Below are positions 1 through 4,856 of a DNA stretch of 5,427 bases, one piece after another. Made by a program: the position numbers and the translations under genes. Where the stretch lies: the NCBI GenBank assembly GCA_050742975.1, contig JBOGDQ010000118.1:1-5427 (forward strand). The letters run 5' to 3'. Under the pieces are notes generated by a model. The model was not told the DNA's origin, made no database searches, and was given only the letters and a program-made list of their open reading frames with translations. Source of the DNA: JBDTGE01 sp050742975 (GTDB taxonomy: Bacteria > Actinomycetota > Actinomycetes > Mycobacteriales > Jatrophihabitantaceae). The first letter of the stretch is position 1. Every line of letters begins with the position of its first letter.

Positions 1-541
1 GGTACACCTGCGACTCGTCCAGCACCGAGTGCACGACCTCGTCCAGCTCGCGGAACTTCGCCGGCGAGGTGCCGAACGGCTTCTCGTAGACGACGCGCGC
101 GTTGTCGGTCAGCCTGTGTTTGCCGAGTGCCCTGGTCGTCTCGGCGAACGCGACAGGTGGGATCGCGAGGTAGTGCACCAGCTGGTAACCCGCACCCAGC
201 TCGCGCTCGGCCTCGGCGATCACGCTCAGCAGGCTGCCGGGATCGGACGTCTCGAAACCACCGCCGGCGAAGCGCAGTCGCTTGCTGAACTCCCGCCACG
301 GTCCCTCGTCCGGGTGCGGGCCGAATTGGGTCAGCGCGTCGTGGACGTGCTTGCGGAAGTCCTCGTGCGCGACGTCGCCGCGTCCGTTGCCGATGAGCAG
401 CCACTTCTTCGGCAGCAGGGCCTCCCTGGCCAGTGTGTAGAACGCGGGCAGCACCATCCGCTTCGCGAGATCGCCGGTCGCGCCGAACAGGACGAAGATG
501 GTGGGGCCGGGCTGCTCTGCGCTGCGCTGCAATGTCGACAT
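1..541 (-). CDS. zwf: Glucose-6-phosphate 1-dehydrogenase, N-terminal part (cut by window edge)
   Basis: Oxidises glucose-6-phosphate to 6-phosphogluconolactone with reduction of NAD(P)+, the entry step of the oxidative pentose phosphate pathway in the cytosol. The 180 visible residues form the Rossmann nucleotide-binding half. The dinucleotide fingerprint GATGDLAKR is at residues 20-28, a YLAIPP segment at 124-129, and the conserved EKPFG of the active-site region at 153-157. The last residues, ESQVY, are those that directly precede the RIDHYLGKE catalytic segment in this family, so the gene is open at the left edge rather than truncated; full-length family members are about 450-510 residues. 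The ATG at 541 is chosen because it sits about ten residues before the first beta strand and has a TAGAGT hexamer 7 nt upstream, compatible with leaderless translation. It lies 23 bp downstream of the prepilin peptidase gene on the same strand, so read-through from that gene is also possible. Actinobacteria often have several zwf paralogues; which one this is cannot be told. Confidence 0.95.
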   Translation of the reverse strand, partial: MSTLQRSAEQPGPTIFVLFGATGDLAKRMVLPAFYTLAREALLPKKWLLIGNGRGDVAHEDFRKHVHDALTQFGPHPDEGPWREFSKRLRFAGGGFETSDPGSLLSVIAEAERELGAGYQLVHYLAIPPVAFAETTRALGKHRLTDNARVVYEKPFGTSPAKFRELDEVVHSVLDESQVY

Positions 542-548
542 GCCTGCG

Positions 549-554
549 ACTCTA
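549..554 (-). promoter_or_regulatory. Candidate -10 element of leaderless zwf transcript
   Basis: The minus strand reads TAGAGT, then 7 nt, then the zwf ATG. A TAnnnT hexamer at this distance would place the transcription start at or next to the A of the start codon, the geometry of actinobacterial leaderless genes. There is no Shine-Dalgarno sequence in the spacer and no convincing -35 box. The hexamer and most of the spacer resemble the sequence before mobA. Inferred from pattern and spacing only. Confidence 0.4.
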
Positions 555-564
555 GGACCACGGC

Positions 565-1242
565 CTAAGGGCTCAGCGCGGGTGGCAGGCCGAACGCGAG
601 CACGGCGAGGGTGCCGAGGACCAGCATCGGCCCGAATGCCATGGCCGTCGTCAGCGACGCCCGCCGGCTCGCGAGCAGCGCGACTGCCACGACCGCGCCG
701 AGCAGGAAGCCGGCGAAGATCCCGTAGTAGACGTAGTTCCAGCCGAACCAGCCGAGGTAGGCGCCGAGCAGGCCACCGAGTTTCACATCGCCGAACCCGA
801 ACGAGCGCGGCGCGATGAATGCGAGCAGGAACAGCACGGCGAACACCGCCGCTCCGCCCTCGATCGCATGCAGCCACGAGGCCCAGTCGGGGCGGACGGC
901 GGCAGCAAGGGTCAGCAGGACGATCGCCGCGACGAGTGCGGAGAACACCAGCCGGTTGGGCAGCCGGTGGTGCTCGAAGTCGATGAGGATGAGCGGGGTG
1001 CAGGTCATGGCGAAGGCGAGGAACGCGGGCAGCAGCGCGGACCATCCCACTGCTGCTCCGGCGAGCGCACCGAGCACCACGGCGACCAGCGCGGTGAGGC
1101 ACAGCCGGTTCCGGCTTGTCGGTCGACCCCGCCACCAATGCCTGTCGTCGCGGTCCGGGACGGTGAGCGTGAGGCGTGCCAGGTACGGCGACGTGAGGAC
1201 GCACCCGGCGGCGCCCACCGCCACACCGGCCACCGTCGACAT
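565..1242 (-). CDS. Prepilin peptidase (A24 family), short form
   Basis: Membrane aspartic protease that cleaves leader peptides of type IV pilin-like or Tad/Flp pseudopilin precursors at the cytoplasmic face. The protein is 225 residues and almost entirely hydrophobic, with about six to seven membrane segments. Both catalytic aspartates of the family are present: Asp88 in IDFEHHRLPN (87-96) and Asp152 in GFGDVKL (149-155), the GxGD signature. A C-terminal AFGPML (202-207) matches the conserved F-G-P of these enzymes. The N-terminal zinc-cysteine methyltransferase domain of PilD is absent, so it probably cleaves without N-methylating. The open frame extends upstream to 1374, but that extension lies inside mobA and is hydrophilic, so the ATG at 1242 is preferred. 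No Shine-Dalgarno precedes it; a TAGGCT hexamer lies 8 nt upstream. No pilin or Tad assembly gene is visible nearby, so its substrate is unknown. It is divergent from mobA with 33 bp between the starts, and zwf follows 23 bp downstream. Confidence 0.88.
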   Translation of the reverse strand: MSTVAGVAVGAAGCVLTSPYLARLTLTVPDRDDRHWWRGRPTSRNRLCLTALVAVVLGALAGAAVGWSALLPAFLAFAMTCTPLILIDFEHHRLPNRLVFSALVAAIVLLTLAAAVRPDWASWLHAIEGGAAVFAVLFLLAFIAPRSFGFGDVKLGGLLGAYLGWFGWNYVYYGIFAGFLLGAVVAVALLASRRASLTTAMAFGPMLVLGTLAVLAFGLPPALSP

Positions 1243-1250
1243 GGCTGAGC

Positions 1251-1256
1251 AGCCTA
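1251..1256 (-). promoter_or_regulatory. Candidate -10 element of prepilin peptidase gene
   Basis: The minus strand reads TAGGCT followed by 8 nt and the ATG at 1242, consistent with a leaderless or near-leaderless transcript; there is no Shine-Dalgarno. It lies only 7 bp from the oppositely oriented TAGAGT hexamer of mobA, so the two polymerase footprints would overlap. No clear -35 box is seen. Confidence 0.33.
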
Positions 1257-1263
1257 ACGGCCA

Positions 1264-1269
1264 TAGAGT
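1264..1269 (+). promoter_or_regulatory. Candidate -10 element of leaderless mobA transcript
   Basis: TAGAGT is followed by six bases (CGAGGC) and the mobA ATG at 1276. This would put the start of transcription on the start codon. No -35 hexamer is recognisable at 16-18 bp upstream, a region that overlaps the start of the divergent prepilin peptidase gene. Confidence 0.42.
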
Positions 1270-1275
1270 CGAGGC

Positions 1276-1869
1276 ATGTTCGACGCGATCGTGCTCGCCG
1301 GTGGGGCGGCTCGCCGGATGCAGGGCGTGGACAAGCCTGCGCTGGATGTCGGCGGCAGCACGCTGCTCGATCATGCGGTGGCGGCTGTCGCGGGCGCGTC
1401 ACTGACCGTGGTGGTGGGGCCGCCCCGTGCCGTTTCGCGGGAGGTGATCTGGCGGCGCGAGGAGCCGGTCGGCGGTGGCCCGGTCGCGGCGCTCGCTGCT
1501 GCGATCGGGTCCGTTCGCGCGGATGTCGTCGTGGTGCTGGCGGCGGACCTGCCCGCGATCGCTCCTGCCGTGCCGGTGCTGGTGGACGCGCTCGCAGCAC
1601 CCGGTGACGTCGCCTGCCTCGTCGATGCTGGCGGGCGGGTGAACCACCTCGCGGCCGCGTGGCGGACGTCGTCCCTGCGTGATGCCCTCGCGAGGATCGG
1701 CGATCCCGACGGCGCGCCCGCTCGCGCGCTCGTCGCTGCGGTCGACATGATTGAGCTACCCGACCTCGACGGCTGGGGGCGTGACTGCGACACGTGGGAC
1801 GAACTCGCCGCAGCGCGTGCGCGACAACCCAGCTCGATAACCGGCTCGACAAGCAGGGAGTGCCGATGA
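1276..1869 (+). CDS. mobA: Molybdenum cofactor guanylyltransferase MobA
   Basis: Cytosolic nucleotidyltransferase that joins GMP from GTP to molybdopterin, giving the guanine dinucleotide cofactor used by DMSO-reductase/formate-dehydrogenase-type enzymes. The 197-residue protein begins with the family fingerprint LAGGAARRMQGVDK (7-20), the nucleotide-binding loop with its essential lysine. A second conserved block, EEPVGGGPVAAL (62-73), follows, then the metal-binding aspartate Asp91 in AADLP (89-93), where E. coli-type enzymes usually have CDMP. A C-terminal DCDTWDEL (170-177) matches the usual 'DIDTPEDL' ending. Length agrees with the family (about 190-210). The start at 1276 puts the beta strand and loop at the extreme N-terminus, as in homologues, and a TAGAGT hexamer lies 6 nt upstream. 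The stop codon overlaps the next gene's ATG, indicating translational coupling. A fdhD gene and a probable MGD-dependent oxidoreductase about 1.4-3 kb downstream support the assignment over other NTP transferases. Confidence 0.9.
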   Translation: MFDAIVLAGGAARRMQGVDKPALDVGGSTLLDHAVAAVAGASLTVVVGPPRAVSREVIWRREEPVGGGPVAALAAAIGSVRADVVVVLAADLPAIAPAVPVLVDALAAPGDVACLVDAGGRVNHLAAAWRTSSLRDALARIGDPDGAPARALVAAVDMIELPDLDGWGRDCDTWDELAAARARQPSSITGSTSRECR

Positions 1870-2120
1870 CCAATCCGCTCGACGCGTGGCTGCTCGAACT
1901 GGCCACCGAACTCGGGGTCGACCCGGCAGCCGTCGACCGCGACCTGCTGCTCGACGTCGCGCGCGACGCGGCACACGGGATCGCCCGGCCGGCCGCACCG
2001 CTGACGACGTTCCTCGTCGGGCTGGCCGCCGGGCAGCGCGGCGGGGACGCCGGCGCGGTCCGCGATGCGGCTGGGACCGCGCAGCGGCTGGCCGCCGGCC
2101 ACACCGCCGAGGCGGAGTAG
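1866..2120 (+). CDS. DUF6457-like small protein coupled to mobA
   Basis: Small soluble protein of 84 residues with no signal peptide, membrane segment, metal-binding cysteines or recognised catalytic motif. It starts at the ATG overlapping the mobA stop (ATGA), 5 nt after a purine-rich AGGGAG at 1855-1860, so its translation is likely coupled to MobA. The sequence looks mostly helical: a LDAWLLELATELGV helix at 5-18, then a strongly conserved-looking centre, VARDAAH (31-37) and ARPAAPLTTFLVGLAAG (40-56). I recognise this centre as the DUF6457 pattern (VAHxVARPAAPLTTFLxG), a domain of unknown function in actinobacteria that, as I recall, is found beside or fused to MobA. A role as an accessory to cofactor guanylylation or cofactor handover is inferred from that association only. 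An in-frame upstream start at 1794 would lie inside mobA and lacks support. Family name moderately sure; function unknown. Confidence 0.78.
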   Translation: MTNPLDAWLLELATELGVDPAAVDRDLLLDVARDAAHGIARPAAPLTTFLVGLAAGQRGGDAGAVRDAAGTAQRLAAGHTAEAE

Positions 2121-2124
2121 GCCG

Positions 2125-3195
2125 ATGACCGAGCCCGATACCCCGTCGGCGCCCGATCCCTCACGGCGCCAGGGCATTCGGGCCGAGTGGCACGACGCCA
2201 TCACCCCGCGCGCGGTCGGCCTGGTCGTCGGCGTCCTGCTGCTGCAGTTGGCTTTCATCCTCAGCTACGCCGGCGCGTTCCACGATCCGAAGCCGCACCG
2301 GATGGCCGTCGGCGTCGTGGTGCCCAGTGGTGCCCCGGCCGGCACAGCGCAGCACAGCATCACCCAGCTGAACTCGTTACCCGGCGAGCCGGTGCACGCC
2401 TCGATCGTGCGCGACGAGCCGACAGCACGCCAGAAGCTCAAGGACCGCGAGATCGACGGCGCGCTCGTCCTGGGCACTTCGAGCACCGACCGGCTCCTGG
2501 TCGCCAGCGCCGAGGGCGGGTCGCTGTCCTCCGCGGTGCAGTCCGTCCTCACCGGCGTCGATGCGAAGCAGCACCGCTCGCTCACCGTCGAGGACGTCGT
2601 CCCGGCCGCACAAGGGGATGCTCGCGGACTCACCGCGTTCTACCTCGCCGTCGGCTGGGTCGTCGGCGGCTACCTGGCCGCGTCGATCCTGGCGATCAGC
2701 GCGGGTTCGTTGCCCTCGACCGTGCGGCGTGCGCGGCTCCGGCTCGGTGGCGTGCTGCTGTACTCGATCGCGTCCGGGATCGGCGGTGCACTGATCGTCG
2801 GCCCGATCCTCGGCGCGCTGGACGGTTCGTTCTGGACGCTCGCCGGCTTCGGCGCGCTCACCGTGTTCGCCGTCGGTGCGTTCACCATGGCCATCCAGGC
2901 ACTCACCGGCGTCGTCGGCATCGGGATCGCGGTGCTGCTGTTCGTCGTGCTCGGCAATCCGAGCGCGGGCGGCGCCTACCCCGGTCCGCTGTTGCCCGGG
3001 TTCTGGCGCGCGATCGGGCCGCTGCTGCCACCGGGCGCCGGGACCTCGGCCGTTCGCGGGATCGTGTACTTCGACAACGCCGGGGTCGGCGGCCCGCTGG
3101 CAGTCGTGCTGGTCTACGCGGTCGTCGGTGCGGCCGTCCTGCTGGCGGTGTCCACGTGGCGCCGCGCCGCGGCACGCCCGGAAGTGATCAGCTGA
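2125..3195 (+). CDS. DUF3533 / YhgE-Pip-like ABC-2 type membrane protein
   Basis: Integral membrane protein of 356 residues. A cytoplasmic N-terminus (1-28) is followed by one helix at about 30-50, then an extracytoplasmic domain (about 52-168), then five helices at about 170-193, 206-230, 236-257, 259-277 and 323-344. One helix, a large outer domain and a C-terminal helix bundle is the ABC-2 permease / YhgE-Pip / DUF3533 topology. NPSAGGAYP (278-286), LLPGFWRAIG (289-298), LPPGAGTSAVR (301-311) and YF (315-316) match the signature stretch I know from actinobacterial DUF3533 proteins. No ATP-binding partner is present here, so transport is unproven. The ATG at 2125 is 7 nt after GGAG (2114-2117) and 4 bp after the DUF6457 stop, implying one operon with mobA. 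Codon 85 is TTA (2377-2379), the only in-frame TTA I found in the window, which raises possible bldA-type tRNA control. The stop codon lies in the first arm of an inverted repeat. Why such a protein should travel with mobA is unknown. Confidence 0.82.
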   Translation: MTEPDTPSAPDPSRRQGIRAEWHDAITPRAVGLVVGVLLLQLAFILSYAGAFHDPKPHRMAVGVVVPSGAPAGTAQHSITQLNSLPGEPVHASIVRDEPTARQKLKDREIDGALVLGTSSTDRLLVASAEGGSLSSAVQSVLTGVDAKQHRSLTVEDVVPAAQGDARGLTAFYLAVGWVVGGYLAASILAISAGSLPSTVRRARLRLGGVLLYSIASGIGGALIVGPILGALDGSFWTLAGFGALTVFAVGAFTMAIQALTGVVGIGIAVLLFVVLGNPSAGGAYPGPLLPGFWRAIGPLLPPGAGTSAVRGIVYFDNAGVGGPLAVVLVYAVVGAAVLLAVSTWRRAAARPEVIS

Positions 3196-3236
3196 AGCTT
3201 GTGGTCGCCCGGCAGCCACGACTCGCAGCTGATCAC
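3184..3236. terminator. Inverted repeat, likely bidirectional terminator
   Basis: GTGATCAGCTG (3184-3194) is perfectly complementary to CAGCTGATCAC (3226-3236), an 11-bp stem. The 31-base interior contains a second nested pairing (GTGG at 3201-3204 with CCAC at 3216-3219, partly extended). The left arm includes the last codons and stop of the DUF3533 gene. The right arm lies 41 bp beyond the fdhD stop on the other strand. No T-run follows on either strand, as is common for actinobacterial terminators. Position between two convergent genes supports termination; an operator role is less likely. Confidence 0.55.
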
Positions 3237-3277
3237 GCTGAACGAGCGCCGCAAGCAAGAGCGAGAGCAGGCTGAGG

Positions 3278-4072
3278 TCAGCGGACCAGATCGGCACCGG
3301 CGTAGAGGTTGACCCGTCCGTCGCGGGCCATGCCGGCGAGCAGCAGTCCGTACTCGCGGGCCAGGTCGACGGCCAGGCTGGTCGGCGCCGACACCGCGAC
3401 GATGCCGGCGACCCCGGCGGCGACGGCCTTCTGCACGATCTCGAACGACACCCGGCCACTGACGACGAGCAGCCGGTCGGTCGCGGGCAGCAGACCGTCA
3501 ATCAGCGCGCGCCCGACGACTTTGTCGACGGCGTTGTGCCTGCCGACGTCCTCGCGCACGATGACGAGTTCGCCCCCGGGGTCGGCCAGCGCGGCGGCGT
3601 GAACGCCCCCGGTGCGGTCGAACGCCCGCTGTCGCGCACGCATCGCATCGGGCAGCGCGACAAGGCTGTCGCGCGTGACGGTCCAGCCGGCACGGTGGGG
3701 CGCGCTGGTCTGCAGCGGCGCGAGATCGAGAACGTCGGCACTGCACACACCGCACGCCGCCGACGTGATGAACGCGCGCGGACGCGGCGGGCGCACCTCG
3801 GGCGCGAGGGCGATGTGCACGCGGTCGGTGTCGTCCTCGCGGCAGGCACGCAGCGTCCGGATGTCCTCTGCGCGCTGCACGCCGGACTCGACCAGCAGCC
3901 ACCCGGCCGCGAGGTCCAGGTCGTGGCCAGGCGTGCGCATCAGGGTGGCGATCGCCGCTCCGTCCAGGCCCAGCACGAGCGGCGACTCGACGACGACGTC
4001 GTCCGGAGTCGCGGCCGGTTCGGCCCCGACCGGCATGCGCACGATCGCGCGCCGGGTCGTCATCACGGCCAT
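3278..4072 (-). CDS. fdhD: Formate dehydrogenase accessory sulfurtransferase FdhD
   Basis: Carries sulfur from a cysteine desulfurase to the molybdenum bis-MGD cofactor, which formate dehydrogenases of the DMSO-reductase superfamily need for activity; cytosolic. The 264-residue protein shows all family blocks: MRTPGHDLDLAAGWLL (45-60), the sulfur-relay CxxC motif Cys107-Gly-Val-Cys110, TGGVHAA (154-160), REDVGRHNAVDKV (173-185), SGRVSFEIVQKA (205-216) and SAPTSLAVDLA (228-238). Length is normal (about 260-280). The open frame extends upstream to 4171, but the ATG at 4072 is 5 nt after a perfect AGGAGGTG, whereas the nearby ATG at 4063 would be too far from it. The N-terminus is then MAVMTTRR, typical for actinobacterial homologues. 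It is divergent from the YaaH-like transporter and convergent with the mobA operon. With mobA and the oxidoreductase at the right edge it forms a cofactor maturation set; MobA makes its substrate and the FdhF/YdeP protein is the likely recipient. Confidence 0.95.
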   Translation of the reverse strand: MAVMTTRRAIVRMPVGAEPAATPDDVVVESPLVLGLDGAAIATLMRTPGHDLDLAAGWLLVESGVQRAEDIRTLRACREDDTDRVHIALAPEVRPPRPRAFITSAACGVCSADVLDLAPLQTSAPHRAGWTVTRDSLVALPDAMRARQRAFDRTGGVHAAALADPGGELVIVREDVGRHNAVDKVVGRALIDGLLPATDRLLVVSGRVSFEIVQKAVAAGVAGIVAVSAPTSLAVDLAREYGLLLAGMARDGRVNLYAGADLVR

Positions 4073-4077
4073 GCCGG

Positions 4078-4085
4078 CACCTCCT
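4078..4085 (-). promoter_or_regulatory. Strong Shine-Dalgarno of fdhD
   Basis: AGGAGGTG on the minus strand, 5 nt before the ATG at 4072. It is the best ribosome binding site in the window and decides the fdhD start against the longer open frame and the ATG at 4063. It implies that fdhD is not leaderless, unlike what the sequence suggests for zwf and mobA. Confidence 0.85.
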
Positions 4086-4120
4086 GTCCTCCGCGTCGAG
4101 CCTACGCAGCAACCCGGCAC

Positions 4121-4149
4121 TTGGTTGAGCCGTAATCCAGTCCTAATAT
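4121..4149 (+). promoter_or_regulatory. Promoter for the YaaH-like transporter gene
   Basis: TTGGTT (4121-4126) and TAATAT (4144-4149) are separated by exactly 17 bp, close to the vegetative sigma consensus. TAATAT sits in one of the few AT-rich patches of the window. Transcription would begin near 4156 and give a leader of roughly 79 nt before the ATG at 4235. A weak TGT-N4-ACA dyad (4152-4161) sits across the predicted start site and could be an operator, but its arms are only 3 bp. I could not assign a convincing promoter for fdhD in the opposite direction; TAGGCT at 4099-4104 on the minus strand is a weak candidate. Confidence 0.5.
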
Positions 4150-4222
4150 CGTGTTCAGACATATCCGCCATGACGAGTCGTGCGCCCTGATGGTTCGACG
4201 CCCTCCCGCCAGCAACGTCATG

Positions 4223-4229
4223 AGGAGAG
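4223..4229 (+). promoter_or_regulatory. Shine-Dalgarno of the YaaH-like transporter gene
   Basis: AGGAGAG lies 5 nt before the ATG at 4235. It selects this start over in-frame GTG 4151, ATG 4190 and ATG 4220, none of which has a comparable site; GTG 4151 would also lie upstream of the predicted transcription start. Confidence 0.75.
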
Positions 4230-4234
4230 CTCCG

Positions 4235-4819
4235 ATGGATGTCACGTTCGCGACGTCAGCATTTCCCCCGCTCGCGCTGGGCTTCTTCGGCCTGGGTACC
4301 GGCTACCTGATCTACGGGCCGCAGGAGCTGGCCGGCTATCCCGCCCGCGACGTGCTGGTCGACCGCGCCACCGGTGTGTGGGGAATCTGGATGCCGGGCT
4401 TCTGCCAGTTCGTCTCCGGCGTCATCCTGTTCGTCGGGATGACCTGGCTGCAGGTGTTCAAGGACCCCGCGCTGTACATGGCCGCGCTGGCGTTCTCCGC
4501 GTACGGCATCCACTGGTTCGCCATCGGCTGGAACCGCTATCGCGGCCACGACCCGAGACCGAACGCCGGGATGTGCGTCGCCTACATGGTCGTCTCCGCG
4601 ATGGGCGCGCTGGTGTTCTTCAAGGTCGCCGACTGGCCGGTCGGGCTGCTGTTCCTGGGCCTGTTCGCGATCTACTTCAGCGACTTCTTCGCCGCGATCG
4701 GCGTCAAGCTCGGCGAGCGCGCGCTCGGGTTCTTCCACCTCGCGACCGGGGGCTGGCTGATGTACCTGGCCTTCGCCGTGGCGGTGGACTTCTCCATCGG
4801 CTACACGTGGCGAATATGA
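4235..4819 (+). CDS. GPR1/FUN34/YaaH-like six-helix transporter (acetate/monocarboxylate type)
   Basis: Small integral membrane protein of 194 residues with six predicted helices at about 9-29, 48-70, 78-98, 111-131, 135-155 and 166-187 and short loops, the size and topology of the acetate uptake (SatP/YaaH) family. Sequence support is partial. GVWGIWMPGFCQFVSG (47-62) followed by ALAFSAYGIHWFAIG (84-98) parallels the family's 'GxxGLxxFYGGLxQxxAG ... AFSSYGxFWLS' segments, and PPLALGFFGLG (11-21) replaces the usual N-terminal NPAPLGL signature. It is therefore a divergent member, and the substrate is unproven. Its position between fdhD and a formate-dehydrogenase-like gene suggests formate or acetate; this is inference. 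The start at 4235 is set by AGGAGAG 5 nt upstream and leaves a leader of about 79 nt from a TTGGTT-17-TAATAT promoter. The oxidoreductase starts 37 bp after its stop on the same strand, so the two may be co-transcribed. A small membrane subunit for the oxidoreductase is an alternative, but I see no haem- or quinone-binding histidine pattern. Confidence 0.65.
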   Translation: MDVTFATSAFPPLALGFFGLGTGYLIYGPQELAGYPARDVLVDRATGVWGIWMPGFCQFVSGVILFVGMTWLQVFKDPALYMAALAFSAYGIHWFAIGWNRYRGHDPRPNAGMCVAYMVVSAMGALVFFKVADWPVGLLFLGLFAIYFSDFFAAIGVKLGERALGFFHLATGGWLMYLAFAVAVDFSIGYTWRI

Positions 4820-4843
4820 GCCCGCGAACATGAGCCGCGAGCG

Positions 4844-4849
4844 TAGGTT
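4844..4849 (+). promoter_or_regulatory. Candidate -10 element before the oxidoreductase gene
   Basis: TAGGTT followed by 7 nt and the ATG at 4857, the same arrangement as at zwf and mobA, with the same AGGC immediately before ATG. It may give the oxidoreductase its own leaderless transcript in addition to read-through from the transporter gene. No -35 box is evident. Confidence 0.33.
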
Positions 4850-4856
4850 GGCAGGC

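Noticed and set aside
29..568. Plus-strand open frame of 179 codons at the left edge
   Set aside because: Antisense to zwf, whose translation contains unmistakable G6PD motifs.
1243..1374. 44-codon upstream extension of the prepilin peptidase frame
   Set aside because: It lies within mobA antisense, is hydrophilic and has no family similarity; the ATG at 1242 fits the family better.
1371..2258. Long open frame (295 codons) on the minus strand
   Set aside because: It is antisense to mobA, the DUF6457-like gene and the start of the DUF3533 gene, and its protein is a low-complexity Arg/Ser/Thr/Ala-rich sequence typical of high-GC shadow frames.
2187..3275. Plus-strand open frame of 362 codons in a second frame of the DUF3533 gene
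   Set aside because: Extremely arginine-rich with no hydrophobic pattern, while the overlapping frame encodes clear membrane helices and family motifs.
2377..3501. Minus-strand open frame of 374 codons across the convergent gap
   Set aside because: It overlaps the DUF3533 gene antisense and fdhD in another frame; its composition (Arg, Asp, Gly, Gln-rich, no motifs) is that of a shadow.
4073..4171. 33-codon upstream extension of fdhD
   Set aside because: A perfect AGGAGGTG 5 nt before the ATG at 4072 fixes the start, and the extension would cover the promoter region of the divergent transporter.
4173..4181. Short palindrome ACGAGTCGT in the transporter leader
   Set aside because: Nine bases with a 4-bp arm is expected by chance in sequence rich in CG steps; no second copy was found nearby.
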